Shown piece after piece: positions 25,568 through 34,393 of a stretch of DNA of 64,000 nt. The notes beneath the pieces were generated by a model. It made no database searches. It had not been told where the DNA came from and saw nothing but the letters and a program-made list of their open reading frames with translations. The number at the start of each line of letters is the position of its first letter. Position 1 is the stretch's first letter. A program made the position numbers and the translations under genes. The stretch is from UBA11891 sp003533785 (lineage in GTDB: Bacteria; Bacteroidota; Bacteroidia; Flavobacteriales; Flavobacteriaceae): positions 7,057 through 71,056 of the forward strand of contig CATFEX010000015.1 in the NCBI GenBank assembly GCA_949511625.1. The letters run 5' to 3'.

Positions 25568-28021
25568 TTGAAACTTGCAAATTACGGAATGGTTATCGGC
25601 CTGTTTTTTTTGATGTTGAATTGTTCCACTCAAAAAGATCAATTTGTCAATCGGCAATACCACCGACTGACGACTACATTCAATGTGCTATTCAATGGCG
25701 AAGAAGCTTTTGCGATTGGCAAGTCTATCCTTGATGCAAGCGTTGAGGATAATTTTTTTGAATTATTGGATGTAGAGCCGATCACTTTGTCGGGAGAAAG
25801 CCTGGACAACACCACCTTGGTTCCAGGGTTTGATCGCGCCGAAGAAAAAGCAGTGAAAGCGATCCAAAAACACTCCATGCGCTTTGAAGGAGAACAACGC
25901 AATAACCAAATTGACAAAGCCTATCTACTCCTTGGCAAAGCTCGGTATTTCGACCGCCGTTTTTTTCCTGCACTAGAAGCGTTCAATTTTTTGATGGAGA
26001 GTTATCGTTCCGAAGCATCCTATTTGGAAGGGATCATTTGGAGAGAAAAAACAAACATTCGATTGCTTAATAATGAAATAGCTATAGGGAACCTTCGTCC
26101 GTTGGCGCGTCAACTACTACCTAGCAATAGATTCTATGGCGCAGTTAATGCTACTGTAGCTCAAGCATTTATCAATTTAAAAGTGTTGGATTCTGCACAA
26201 TATTATATTGCAGAAGCAGCTCAATTTGAAAACGACAAGCACTTGAAGGGGCGCTATTTTTTTATCAATGGGCAATTATTGGAACAGCTTGGAAAGAAAG
26301 AGGAAGCTTTTGTCTCCTATGAATCCATATTAGCGTTGCGAAAAAAAACAGCGCGTAAATATTGGATTCATGCCAAAATAAAACAACAAATTATTCAGGC
26401 TCAATTTGAAAACACCAACCCTGAAGAAACTCTTTTGGGCTTGCTCAACAAATATGATAATCAGCCCTATGAACACGTGATATATCGCGCGCTGGGTGCC
26501 TTTTACTTGGAAAAAAATCAAGACAGCTTAGCACAAGCCTACTTGATGGCCTCTCAAAAAGCCCCCACCCTTGATGAACCTACTGAAAAAGCTAACCTTA
26601 GGGATTTAGCTGATTATTATTTCATCAAAGGGAATTACAAAAAAACAGGAGCCTATCTGGACAGTCTCGTTCGACTATTGCCTGAAAAAACATTGGCAAA
26701 CAAACGCACGCGTAGAGAGCGCGACAATCTGGAGGGGATTTTGGAGTATGAGAAAACCATTCAAAACACCGACAGCCTTCTGCATCTAATGAGTTTAAGT
26801 AAAGAGCAGCGAAAAGAATATTTTAAGGGGTATTTGGAACAAAAAAGAACAGAGACCGAAGCAGCTGTTGCTAAGAATGTAGGTGAGGGCAAAAAGAACC
26901 GTTTATTTGGACCTGGGAAAGAAAGTGAATTTTATTTTTATCGCCCCAATTTAGTAGCACAAGGCAAACAAAGTTTTTTGGCAAGCTGGGGCACACGCCC
27001 CAATCGAGACAATTGGCGTTTGGCTCAGCGCATGGAAGCACCAATGGCGAGGACTGAAACCCAAGAAGAGCAAGAGCCAATCCGCATTCAATTAGAAGAC
27101 ATAAGCAGCTTGATGGCGCAAATTCCACCCGCATCTCACACAGATAGTTTACAGCAACTAAACCACCAAAGCTATCTGCAAGCTGGACTCTTGTACAAAG
27201 AACAATTCAAGAATAAGAATTTGGCACGCCAAAGATTGGACACCCTTCTGAGGAAACGTCCGCAGGCAAACGTTGCGGCACCAGCACTGTATCACCTGTA
27301 TCGGATGGAAGAAGAAGACCAACGAACAATAGAAGCCGAGGATTATAGGAGACAATTACTTGCGGACTATACGGAAAGTGCTTTTGCGCAACTCCTCAGC
27401 AATACTGAAATAGAATGGGACCCTTCAGAAGATCAGCCAAAACGACAATATGAAAGACTTCTTGAGTTATATCAGCGTGGAAAGTATTTCGCTGCGCTCG
27501 ATAGAGCAAAAACGCTTTCCGTTGTATTGAGTGCCACCGAATGGGCGCCAAAAATCGCACTGATTCAGGCCAATATCAAAGGAAAACTTGAAGGGCAAAA
27601 AGCATGGGTTATGGCATTAGAAGAAATTCAAGAGAACTTTCCACAAAGTTTTGCTGCTAAGCATTCCAAGCAAATCACCCTCCAATTGAAAAGCAAAGGC
27701 AATAAAAGCAAAGAAGTCTTTGCCCTATACAAATGGGTATTCCCACATCATCGGGAGGAATCACTTGGGCTAGAGAAGGACATAAAAATTCTAAACGAGG
27801 CCATAGAAAATCTAAAATCACTTAAACTAAGTGTTGACTCCTATTCTCAAAATTATGCCTTTGTAGTAGTGCACGGATTTCGATCTCCAAAAGAGCTGAC
27901 TCGCTTTCAAGAGCAGCTTCAGACGAACAAGCCCGACTTCAATTCAAATAATTTTGTAGTTTTGAGCCATGAGTATCAGGAGATACAGCTCAATAAAAGT
28001 TGGAAACCTACTCAAAAATAG
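25568..28021 (+). CDS. sprE: Gliding motility / type IX secretion lipoprotein SprE (PorW)
   Basis: 817-residue lipoprotein with a signal ending in MLNCS (lipobox Cys at about residue 19). The mature start QKDQFVNRQYHRLTTTFNVLFNGEEAF is characteristic of SprE/PorW. Tetratricopeptide-like repeats follow over most of the length (for example KGRYFFINGQLLEQLGKKEEAF and IYRALGAFYLEKNQ). SprE/PorW is needed for type IX secretion and gliding in studied Bacteroidota. It uses a TTG start giving a Lys-containing n-region; an internal ATG at 25589 is possible. Five bases separate it from the bactofilin gene. Confidence 0.88.
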   Translation: MKLANYGMVIGLFFLMLNCSTQKDQFVNRQYHRLTTTFNVLFNGEEAFAIGKSILDASVEDNFFELLDVEPITLSGESLDNTTLVPGFDRAEEKAVKAIQKHSMRFEGEQRNNQIDKAYLLLGKARYFDRRFFPALEAFNFLMESYRSEASYLEGIIWREKTNIRLLNNEIAIGNLRPLARQLLPSNRFYGAVNATVAQAFINLKVLDSAQYYIAEAAQFENDKHLKGRYFFINGQLLEQLGKKEEAFVSYESILALRKKTARKYWIHAKIKQQIIQAQFENTNPEETLLGLLNKYDNQPYEHVIYRALGAFYLEKNQDSLAQAYLMASQKAPTLDEPTEKANLRDLADYYFIKGNYKKTGAYLDSLVRLLPEKTLANKRTRRERDNLEGILEYEKTIQNTDSLLHLMSLSKEQRKEYFKGYLEQKRTETEAAVAKNVGEGKKNRLFGPGKESEFYFYRPNLVAQGKQSFLASWGTRPNRDNWRLAQRMEAPMARTETQEEQEPIRIQLEDISSLMAQIPPASHTDSLQQLNHQSYLQAGLLYKEQFKNKNLARQRLDTLLRKRPQANVAAPALYHLYRMEEEDQRTIEAEDYRRQLLADYTESAFAQLLSNTEIEWDPSEDQPKRQYERLLELYQRGKYFAALDRAKTLSVVLSATEWAPKIALIQANIKGKLEGQKAWVMALEEIQENFPQSFAAKHSKQITLQLKSKGNKSKEVFALYKWVFPHHREESLGLEKDIKILNEAIENLKSLKLSVDSYSQNYAFVVVHGFRSPKELTRFQEQLQTNKPDFNSNNFVVLSHEYQEIQLNKSWKPTQK

Positions 28022-28026
28022 ATAAA

Positions 28027-28410
28027 ATGAAAAACGGAGAGGCCAATGGCCAATACAGTAAAATTGAGGTAACTAGTAAAATCAAAGGAGACATTGTCTC
28101 TGAAGCGGATTTTAGAATTGATGGTTCCCTCGAAGGATCTCTAAAAACGACAGGAAAACTTATTGTTGGAAAAGAGGGGAAAATTATTGGAGAAGTACAA
28201 TGCTCTAATGCAGATGTAGAAGGCAAGTTTTCGGGCCAACTCCATGTTGCAGACAGCCTCACCCTCAAAGCAACCTCCAATGTGGTGGGTGAAGTGAGCA
28301 CCAATAAGCTGATTGTCGAAACGGGCGCTTTGTTTAATGCAACTTGCAGCATGGGGAAGGAAGTGAAATCACTCAACAAAAGTGAAGCGGCACATGAGAA
28401 GACAGCCTAA
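28027..28410 (+). CDS. Bactofilin (polymer-forming cytoskeletal protein)
   Basis: 127 residues. The central region (about 20-105) is a right-handed beta-helix made of short repeats with regular hydrophobic residues and Gly turns: IKGDIVSEADFRIDGSLEG, then LIVGKEGKIIGEV, ADVEGKFSG and LTLKATSNVVGEV, as in bactofilins. These form non-polar filaments that position envelope or cell-wall enzymes. The ATG 5 nt after the sprE stop is chosen over an upstream TTG inside sprE. Its end overlaps atpZ, placing it in one transcript between sprE and the ATP synthase genes. Confidence 0.88.
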   Translation: MKNGEANGQYSKIEVTSKIKGDIVSEADFRIDGSLEGSLKTTGKLIVGKEGKIIGEVQCSNADVEGKFSGQLHVADSLTLKATSNVVGEVSTNKLIVETGALFNATCSMGKEVKSLNKSEAAHEKTA

Positions 28411-28591
28411 TCGCTGGCTGATTTTTTCATCCCTAGCCATACAAATGGGGGTCCTGTTCTACGGGGCTGTTCAATTGGGAGTTTATTTAGACACTAGGTT
28501 TCAATCTCAAAACTATGCCACGCTAGCTTGCTGTATCCTAGCATTGGTCATTAGTCTGTACTTCATTCACAAGAAAAGCCAAAAGTTTTAA
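28394..28591 (+). CDS. AtpZ/AtpI-like ATP synthase assembly protein
   Basis: 65-residue membrane protein with two helices (about residues 9-28 and 39-57) and a LGVYLDTRF motif in the loop, as in AtpZ/AtpI (DUF of F0F1-ATPase subunit). Such proteins help assemble the c-ring or supply Mg. A GTG four codons upstream is an alternative start. It overlaps the bactofilin gene by 17 nt and opens the ATP synthase gene set. Confidence 0.75.
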   Translation: MRRQPNRWLIFSSLAIQMGVLFYGAVQLGVYLDTRFQSQNYATLACCILALVISLYFIHKKSQKF

Positions 28592-28594
28592 GCG

Positions 28595-28966
28595 ATGTTG
28601 AGAAGCATGGTATTGTTTCTCCTTTTTTTTTCAGGGGTGGGTCTCATTCACGTTCTAGCCTACTATTTGGCAAATGACTCCTTAGCCGAGTCGCAGATAC
28701 TAGCTTCCTATACGTTCCAAGGATTCACGGGGGTCTGTGCCCTTGGATTGCTTCTTTTAAGTGCTCATAAGATTAAAGATCAGATCGGCTTTGTATTTAT
28801 GGGCTTGAGTTTTCTAAAATTTGTGTTATACTTTGTTCTTTTTCACCCAAGGCTGATGGCAGATGGAATACTGTCTTTAAGCGAGAAAATTGAGGTATTA
28901 ATTCCCTATCTGACAGCACTTATTCTTGAGACCGTTTTGGGCTTTCAAAATATCAGGAAAATATAG
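28595..28966 (+). CDS. Four-helix membrane protein, DUF6168-like
   Basis: 123 residues with four predicted transmembrane segments. It lies between atpZ and atpB, where ATP synthase protein I (AtpI) often sits, and it matches the Bacteroidota DUF6168 group by position and look (SFLKFVLYFVLFHP). A role in ATP synthase assembly is likely but inferred. Confidence 0.65.
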   Translation: MLRSMVLFLLFFSGVGLIHVLAYYLANDSLAESQILASYTFQGFTGVCALGLLLLSAHKIKDQIGFVFMGLSFLKFVLYFVLFHPRLMADGILSLSEKIEVLIPYLTALILETVLGFQNIRKI

Positions 28967-28976
28967 AATAAACTGT

Positions 28977-29007
28977 TTTGGGAATTGCTGTAAAGCCACT
29001 ACATTTG
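28977..29007 (+). promoter_or_regulatory. Complete promoter (-33 TTTG, -7 TACATTTG) before atpB
   Basis: TTTG at 28977-28980 and TACATTTG at 29000-29007 are separated by 19 bp, matching the Bacteroidota primary-sigma promoter (TTTG, about 19-21 bp, TAnnTTTG). It predicts a start near 29012 and a 14-nt leader to the ATG at 29026, so the atpB-G genes can be read apart from sprE and bactofilin. It also speaks against the longer atpB frame that begins within this promoter. Confidence 0.75.
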
Positions 29008-29025
29008 CTTCGCATTTTACACAAA

Positions 29026-30132
29026 ATGAAAAACACCCAACTAGGACTTTTTTCCAGAGCTATTTTAGTCGCTCTGGTTCTTTTTTTTACTAGCCATAGT
29101 CTCCTTGCCAAAGAGCCGAATAATGGAGCTAATAAGGAAGAGCACAGAACCACTACCAAAGAGGAAATCAAAGCCTACATCATGCACCACTTGGAAGATT
29201 CCTATGATTTTTCCTTATTATCCTACACGACCGAGGACGGAGCACACCACTATATTGGGCTACCATTACCTATAATTCTTTGGGATAATGGCCTCAACGT
29301 TTTTTCTTCTTCTAAATTCCATCATGGAGAAACTGTAGCTGAGGCAGGAGGGGAGTATTATGCGCTCCATCATAATAAAATATATAAAACAGATGCCCAA
29401 GGAACCATCAATTACGACGCAGAGCAACATGCTACAAATGTAAAACCGCTTGATTTATCGATTACCAAAAATGTGATCTCTATATTGTTCACAGCATTAA
29501 TTATGTTTCTTTTATTCAAAAGCTTGGCGGACTCCTACAAAAAGAATGGTATGGTAGCAAAAGGGATAGGCCGTTTCTTTGAGCCAATAGTTCTGTACGT
29601 GAGAGACGAAATTGCAATTCCCAATATTGGTGAAAAACACCACAGACGTTTCATGGGCTACCTCCTGACATTATTTTTCTTTATTTGGTTTTTAAATATT
29701 TTAGGACTTACCCCTCTCGGTATTAATGTAACGGGAAACATTGCGGTGACTTTCTGCTTAGCACTAATCACTTTTGTGATTACGAATGCCGTAGGCAAAA
29801 AATATTACTGGAAACACATCTTTTGGATGCCAGGAGTGCCATGGCCGATGAAAATAATTTTGGCACCCATCGAATTATTAGGGATGCTTATCAAACCATT
29901 CTCATTAATGATCCGTCTTTATGCAAATATTTCTGCAGGACACATCGTATTAATGAGTTTGATAGCTCTTATTTTTATTTTTAGAAATTGGATAGGTTCG
30001 AGCCTTTCCTTCGTTTTGGCGTTTGCCATTTCGATTATAGAAATTTTAGTTGCCTTGTTACAGGCCTATATTTTCACAGTCTTGTCTGCTTTGTATTTTG
30101 GCTTTGCTGTGGAAGAACACGACGATCATTGA
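29026..30132 (+). CDS. atpB: F-type ATP synthase subunit a
   Basis: Membrane subunit a forming the proton half-channels, about 368 residues. Bacteroidota members are long and begin with a signal-like hydrophobic segment (here residues 1-27, ending SLLAKE) and a periplasmic domain. The C-terminal half has the transmembrane helices; the essential Arg lies in KPFSLMIRLYANISAGH, which is the family signature. The ATG at 29026 is chosen because it gives the signal peptide and follows the promoter. Confidence 0.93.
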   Translation: MKNTQLGLFSRAILVALVLFFTSHSLLAKEPNNGANKEEHRTTTKEEIKAYIMHHLEDSYDFSLLSYTTEDGAHHYIGLPLPIILWDNGLNVFSSSKFHHGETVAEAGGEYYALHHNKIYKTDAQGTINYDAEQHATNVKPLDLSITKNVISILFTALIMFLLFKSLADSYKKNGMVAKGIGRFFEPIVLYVRDEIAIPNIGEKHHRRFMGYLLTLFFFIWFLNILGLTPLGINVTGNIAVTFCLALITFVITNAVGKKYYWKHIFWMPGVPWPMKIILAPIELLGMLIKPFSLMIRLYANISAGHIVLMSLIALIFIFRNWIGSSLSFVLAFAISIIEILVALLQAYIFTVLSALYFGFAVEEHDDH

Positions 30133-30169
30133 GTAGTAAAAAATGTATAATTTAAATAAATAGTTAATT

Positions 30170-30361
30170 ATGGAAATTCCAGCAATTGTAGGAGCAGGTT
30201 TAGTAGTAATCGGAGTAGGAATCGGAATCGGTTCTATCGGTCGAGGAGCCATGGAGGCGATCGGACGTCAACCCGAAGCTACCGGTAAAATTCAGACAGT
30301 GATGCTTATTGCAGCAGCACTTGTAGAAGGAATTGGTTTCGCTGCATTATTTGCCGTTTAA
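30170..30361 (+). CDS. atpE: F-type ATP synthase subunit c
   Basis: 63-residue hairpin of two hydrophobic helices joined by a polar loop (GRQPEATGK). The ion-binding acid is Glu53 in LVEGIGFAALF. The Gly-rich first helix (GVGIGIGSIG) is typical. The residue after Glu53 is Gly and no sodium-type signature is obvious, so proton coupling is expected (inference). It is short for the family but normal for this group. Confidence 0.93.
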   Translation: MEIPAIVGAGLVVIGVGIGIGSIGRGAMEAIGRQPEATGKIQTVMLIAAALVEGIGFAALFAV

Positions 30362-30404
30362 TCAGTAGTGACCTCCGAGAAACTCGGAGCTAAAACAACT
30401 TAGG

Positions 30405-30902
30405 ATGGAAAAATTAATCAGTGAATTTTCATTTGGACTGTTCTTTTGGCAACTGTTCATCTTTATTGGCCTAATCTTCTTACTAAAGAAGTTTGCATGG
30501 AAGCCCATTCTGGATGCGGTCAATGAACGCGAATCTTCGATTAAAGAGGCGCTGTCCTCTGCCGAAAAAGCGAAAGATGAAATGGAAGCCGTACAGGCGG
30601 ACAATAAAAGAATTCTTCAAGAAGCACGCGTCGAAAAAGAAGCGATGCTTGCGGCGGCTAAAAAAACAGCCTCTGAGATGGTGAATCAAGCCAAAGAAAG
30701 TGCACAGGGCGAAGCCGACAAAATCATGAAGCAAGCTCAAGAATCCATCCAAGCGGAGAAAGAATTGGCCATTAAAGAAATAAAAACACAGGTTGCAAGT
30801 TTGTCCTTAGACATTGCTCAAAAAGTGTTGGAAGCGGAACTGTCCGATGAGAAGAAACAAAGCGCCTTGGTCAACAAACTACTAAAAGAATCGAATCTGT
30901 AA
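30405..30902 (+). CDS. atpF: F-type ATP synthase subunit b
   Basis: Peripheral-stalk subunit b, 165 residues: one N-terminal transmembrane helix (about 8-27), then a long charged coiled coil rich in Ala, Glu and Lys. FAWKPILDAVNERESSI after the membrane segment is a conserved b-subunit feature. It lies between atpE and atpH with 3 nt to atpH. Confidence 0.93.
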   Translation: MEKLISEFSFGLFFWQLFIFIGLIFLLKKFAWKPILDAVNERESSIKEALSSAEKAKDEMEAVQADNKRILQEARVEKEAMLAAAKKTASEMVNQAKESAQGEADKIMKQAQESIQAEKELAIKEIKTQVASLSLDIAQKVLEAELSDEKKQSALVNKLLKESNL

Positions 30903-30905
30903 CCT

Positions 30906-31442
30906 ATGATTCAAAATCGTGCTGCTATTCGTTATGCCAAAGCCATCTTGGAATTTGCCCTAGAGCAGAAAGCTGAGGAGGCTGTTCAAAGAGACTTTGA
31001 GCAAGTGACGGCTACTTTAGAGCAATCAAAAGACCTTGCCAAACTATTGGAAAGCCCCGTGATGGAAGCCAGTGAAAAGAAAGAAGTACTCGGGAAAATT
31101 TTTTCCAATCAAGCCCCTGCAACCCAAAAAGCGATGGCATTATTAGCGAAAAACCAACGAATAAATTTGTTGGGGCAGGTTGCTCAGGAGTATCAAAAAC
31201 GAATTGACGCACTCCAAGGGGTTCAAAAAGCACAAGTGACTACAGCAGCTCCATTGGAAAAAGCTCTGGAAAAAGAAGTGCTTGGGATGGCCCAAAAATT
31301 GACCCCCCAAAAAGTAATCTTGGAAAACAAAATCGACCCGACGCTTTTAGGAGGCTTTGTTTTACAGATAGGAGATTTACAATACAACGCAAGTGTTGCA
31401 CAACAATTGCGAACACTGAAACAAGAATTGACAGAAAAATAA
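30906..31442 (+). CDS. atpH: F-type ATP synthase subunit delta
   Basis: Stalk subunit delta linking b to the alpha3-beta3 head, 178 residues. Visible are the N-terminal AAIRYAKAILEFALEQ, the central LAKNQRINLLGQVAQEYQ segment, and the C-terminal DPTLLGGFVLQIGDLQYNASV, all typical of OSCP/delta. It lies 31 nt before atpA in the operon. Confidence 0.93.
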   Translation: MIQNRAAIRYAKAILEFALEQKAEEAVQRDFEQVTATLEQSKDLAKLLESPVMEASEKKEVLGKIFSNQAPATQKAMALLAKNQRINLLGQVAQEYQKRIDALQGVQKAQVTTAAPLEKALEKEVLGMAQKLTPQKVILENKIDPTLLGGFVLQIGDLQYNASVAQQLRTLKQELTEK

Positions 31443-31473
31443 GCACATAGAACGCTAAAAAAATAACAACAAT

Positions 31474-33051
31474 ATGGCAGCAATAAAACCCGCTGAAGTA
31501 TCAGCCATCCTCAAAAAACAGCTCGCAGGGACAAGTACCGCAGCTTCTTTGAGTGAAGTAGGAACCGTCTTGGAAGTTGGTGATGGGATTGCACGGGTGT
31601 ATGGATTGACCAACGCTCAATATGGTGAATTGGTTATTTTCGAGTCGGGCCTTGAAGCCATGGTACTCAATCTCGAAGAAGACAATGTCGGAATTGTTTT
31701 GTTGGGTCCTTCTAAGGAAATTAAAGAAGGAGACACGGTCAAACGAACCAATCGAATTGCCTCCATCAATGTAGGAGAAGGTATTGTGGGTCGCGTTGTC
31801 GACACTCTTGGGAATCCCATCGACGGCAAAGGCGCCATCAAGGGGGAATTATACCAAATGCCTTTGGAACGTAAAGCTCCAGGAGTGATATACCGTCAGC
31901 CAGTTAACGAGCCCTTACAAACAGGAATCAAATCCATAGACGCCATGATTCCTGTAGGGAGAGGCCAGCGAGAATTGGTGATTGGAGATCGACAAACGGG
32001 AAAAACAACCGTTTGTATTGATACTATCCTCAATCAAAAAGAATTTTTTGATGCCGGTGAGCCCGTCTATTGTATCTATGTTGCTATCGGACAAAAAGCA
32101 TCTACTGTTGCAGCCATTGCTAAAACACTTGAGGATAAAGGGGCTTTAGCCTATACAACGATCGTTGCCGCGAATGCTTCCGATCCCGCTCCTATGCAGG
32201 TATATGCCCCTATGGCCGGAGCGGCTATTGGAGAGTATTTCCGAGACACGGGGCGTCCAGCATTGATTATTTATGACGATCTGTCCAAGCAGGCGGTTGC
32301 ATACAGAGAGGTTTCCTTGCTATTGCGTCGTCCTCCGGGTCGTGAAGCCTACCCAGGTGATGTTTTCTATTTGCACTCTCGTTTGTTGGAGCGCGCGGCG
32401 AAGGTTATCGGCGATGATAAGATCGCCAAGGGAATGAATGATTTGCCTATTTCCTTGAAAGAAAAAGTAAAAGGGGGTGGCTCATTAACGGCCCTTCCTA
32501 TTATCGAAACACAGGCAGGAGATGTATCTGCTTATATCCCTACCAATGTAATTTCAATTACTGATGGACAGATATTTTTAGAATCGGATTTGTTTAATTC
32601 AGGAGTTCGCCCTGCAATTAATGTAGGAATCTCCGTTTCTCGTGTAGGAGGATCAGCTCAGATCAAATCCATGAAAAAAGTATCGGGGACTTTGAAACTA
32701 GACCAAGCCCAATTTCGTGAATTGGAAGCCTTCGCCAAGTTTGGCTCTGACTTGGATGCAGCAACATTGAATGTGATTGAAAAAGGAAGACGCAATGTTG
32801 AAATACTAAAGCAAGCTCAAAATGATCCCTTCACAGTAGAAGACCAAACGGCCATCATCTACGCAGGGTCTAAAAATCTGTTGCGGAAGGTGCCAGTGGA
32901 TCAAGTTAAAGCTTTCGAAAAAACCTATATCGAAGAGTTGAATAAATCCCACAGAAAAGTTCTTGACACTATTAAATCAGGGAAACTGACCGATGAAGTG
33001 CTCGACACACTCAATGCAGTTGCCGCTAAAATAGCTGCCCAGTTTGAATAA
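31474..33051 (+). CDS. atpA: F-type ATP synthase subunit alpha
   Basis: Non-catalytic nucleotide-binding alpha subunit, 525 residues. The P-loop is GDRQTGKT at about residues 170-177, with the downstream ALIIYDDLSKQAVAYRE and the signature PAINVGISVSRVGGSAQ. It is followed by atpG after 6 nt. The catalytic beta subunit (atpD) and epsilon (atpC) are not in this operon, which is usual in Bacteroidota. Confidence 0.97.
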   Translation: MAAIKPAEVSAILKKQLAGTSTAASLSEVGTVLEVGDGIARVYGLTNAQYGELVIFESGLEAMVLNLEEDNVGIVLLGPSKEIKEGDTVKRTNRIASINVGEGIVGRVVDTLGNPIDGKGAIKGELYQMPLERKAPGVIYRQPVNEPLQTGIKSIDAMIPVGRGQRELVIGDRQTGKTTVCIDTILNQKEFFDAGEPVYCIYVAIGQKASTVAAIAKTLEDKGALAYTTIVAANASDPAPMQVYAPMAGAAIGEYFRDTGRPALIIYDDLSKQAVAYREVSLLLRRPPGREAYPGDVFYLHSRLLERAAKVIGDDKIAKGMNDLPISLKEKVKGGGSLTALPIIETQAGDVSAYIPTNVISITDGQIFLESDLFNSGVRPAINVGISVSRVGGSAQIKSMKKVSGTLKLDQAQFRELEAFAKFGSDLDAATLNVIEKGRRNVEILKQAQNDPFTVEDQTAIIYAGSKNLLRKVPVDQVKAFEKTYIEELNKSHRKVLDTIKSGKLTDEVLDTLNAVAAKIAAQFE

Positions 33052-33057
33052 CCAATT

Positions 33058-33912
33058 ATGGCGAATCTAAAAGAAATACGCAGCCGAATAGCCTCGGTAT
33101 CTTCCACCATGCAGATCACTTCTGCCATGAAGATGGTATCCGCGGCAAAGCTAAAAAAAGCGCAAGACGCTATTACAGCCATGCGCCCGTATTCGGATAA
33201 GCTAACGGAATTGATTCAAAATCTAAGCGGTTCTCTAGATGGCGACACGCCCAATCCCTTCACCCAGGTCCGTCCTGTCAAGAAAACCTTACTGGTCGTG
33301 GTGACTTCTAATAGAGGTTTGTGCGGAGGGTTCAATTCTAGCATTGTCAAAGCTGTTCAGCACTATGTCAAAGAACATCCCGAACAAGACATTCATTTAT
33401 TGACTCTGGGAAAGAAAGGAAACGATATCCTTTCGAAAAATTCCTCTTTGTTTGGCAACAACAACCAAATCTTTGATGATTTGACCTATTCAAATGCTGC
33501 CAAAGTGGCTGAAGAATTTATGGATGCATTTGCAGAACAACAATTTGATGTGGTGAAAGTGATCTACAACCGATTTAAGAATGCAGCGACACAGATTGTA
33601 ACGACAGAAACACTTCTTCCCGTAGTTCCAGAAGAGGATGTTAAGGGGTCTACAGGAGATTATATCTTTGAGCCTGACCAAGATGCTATTGTAAATGAAC
33701 TACTTCCCAAAAGCATCAAAATGCAATTATTCAAAGCCCTGCGGGATTCGTTTGCTAGCGAACATGGAGCACGAATGACTGCCATGCACAAAGCGACGGA
33801 TAATGCTACGGAACTCCGAGACCAGCTAAAACTGACCTACAACAAAGCAAGGCAAGCAGCCATCACCAACGAAATCTTAGAGATTGTTGCTGGAGCAGAG
33901 GCGTTAAGCTAA
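33058..33912 (+). CDS. atpG: F-type ATP synthase subunit gamma
   Basis: Rotor subunit gamma, 284 residues. The N-terminal helix ANLKEIRSRIASVSSTMQITSAMKMV and the C-terminal helix with MHKATDNATELRDQLKLTYNKARQAAITNEILEIVAGAEAL form the coiled shaft and are strongly conserved. It ends the operon and is followed by a terminator hairpin. Confidence 0.96.
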   Translation: MANLKEIRSRIASVSSTMQITSAMKMVSAAKLKKAQDAITAMRPYSDKLTELIQNLSGSLDGDTPNPFTQVRPVKKTLLVVVTSNRGLCGGFNSSIVKAVQHYVKEHPEQDIHLLTLGKKGNDILSKNSSLFGNNNQIFDDLTYSNAAKVAEEFMDAFAEQQFDVVKVIYNRFKNAATQIVTTETLLPVVPEEDVKGSTGDYIFEPDQDAIVNELLPKSIKMQLFKALRDSFASEHGARMTAMHKATDNATELRDQLKLTYNKARQAAITNEILEIVAGAEALS

Positions 33913-33938
33913 GTTATTGACATACAATCGTAAATGTT

Positions 33939-33962
33939 AAGCCTCTTATATGGGGCTTTTTT
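33939..33962 (+). terminator. Terminator of the ATP synthase operon
   Basis: Stem AAGCCTC / GGGGCTT (7 bp with one T-G pair) around loop TTATAT, followed by a T run. It lies 27 nt after the atpG stop. Confidence 0.75.
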
Positions 33963-33991
33963 GTACTTTGGATTTGCCCAAACCCATACCC

Positions 33992-34393
33992 ATGAAAAAC
34001 AAACTTATTCAAGGCATTAATTTCAGTGCTGGAGGATTTCTATTTATTTTAGGTATTATGGGATATATTTATCCTGAATGGTTTTTTCAGGAAAAATACG
34101 ATGTGTTGATGCCAACCCCTCAAAGCACAACCATACTCCGAGTGATGATGGGGTTCATGGCAACGATAGGGTTGCTTTGGCTTTGGGCCACACGATACCT
34201 TTCAGAACAACGCAGGTTTTTAAAAGCGACTGGAGTAATGACGCTGGGGTTTGTTCTGAGTCGCATCGGAGGGTTAATTTTAGACGGTTGGAACCAGACC
34301 TTTACTTATCGGGAATTAGCCTTTGAAGTTTTAGCATTGATGGTCATTTTCGTAATGCTAGTAAATACAAGCAAAGACCATGCTAAAAATTGA
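33992..34393 (+). CDS. Small polytopic membrane protein, DUF4345-like
   Basis: 133 residues with about four transmembrane helices (around GINFSAGGFLFILGIMGYI, RVMMGFMATIGLLWLWA, ATGVMTLGFVLSRIGGLIL, and LAFEVLALMVIFVMLV). It resembles the DUF4345 group, whose role is unknown. The ATG at 33992 is used because the frame before it lacks membrane character and lies in the terminator region. It overlaps the following GNAT gene by 14 nt. Confidence 0.55.
   Translation: MKNKLIQGINFSAGGFLFILGIMGYIYPEWFFQEKYDVLMPTPQSTTILRVMMGFMATIGLLWLWATRYLSEQRRFLKATGVMTLGFVLSRIGGLILDGWNQTFTYRELAFEVLALMVIFVMLVNTSKDHAKN

Noticed and set aside
26474..26479. Third parS-like site (CACGTG in sprE); also CACGTG at about 46813-46818 and near 6571
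   Set aside because: The bases flanking CACGTG do not fit the parS core, so these are chance hexamers within coding sequence.
28978..29025. Longer atpB frame starting at TTG 28978
   Set aside because: The extra 16 residues overlap a complete promoter and lack signal-peptide character; the ATG at 29026 is better.
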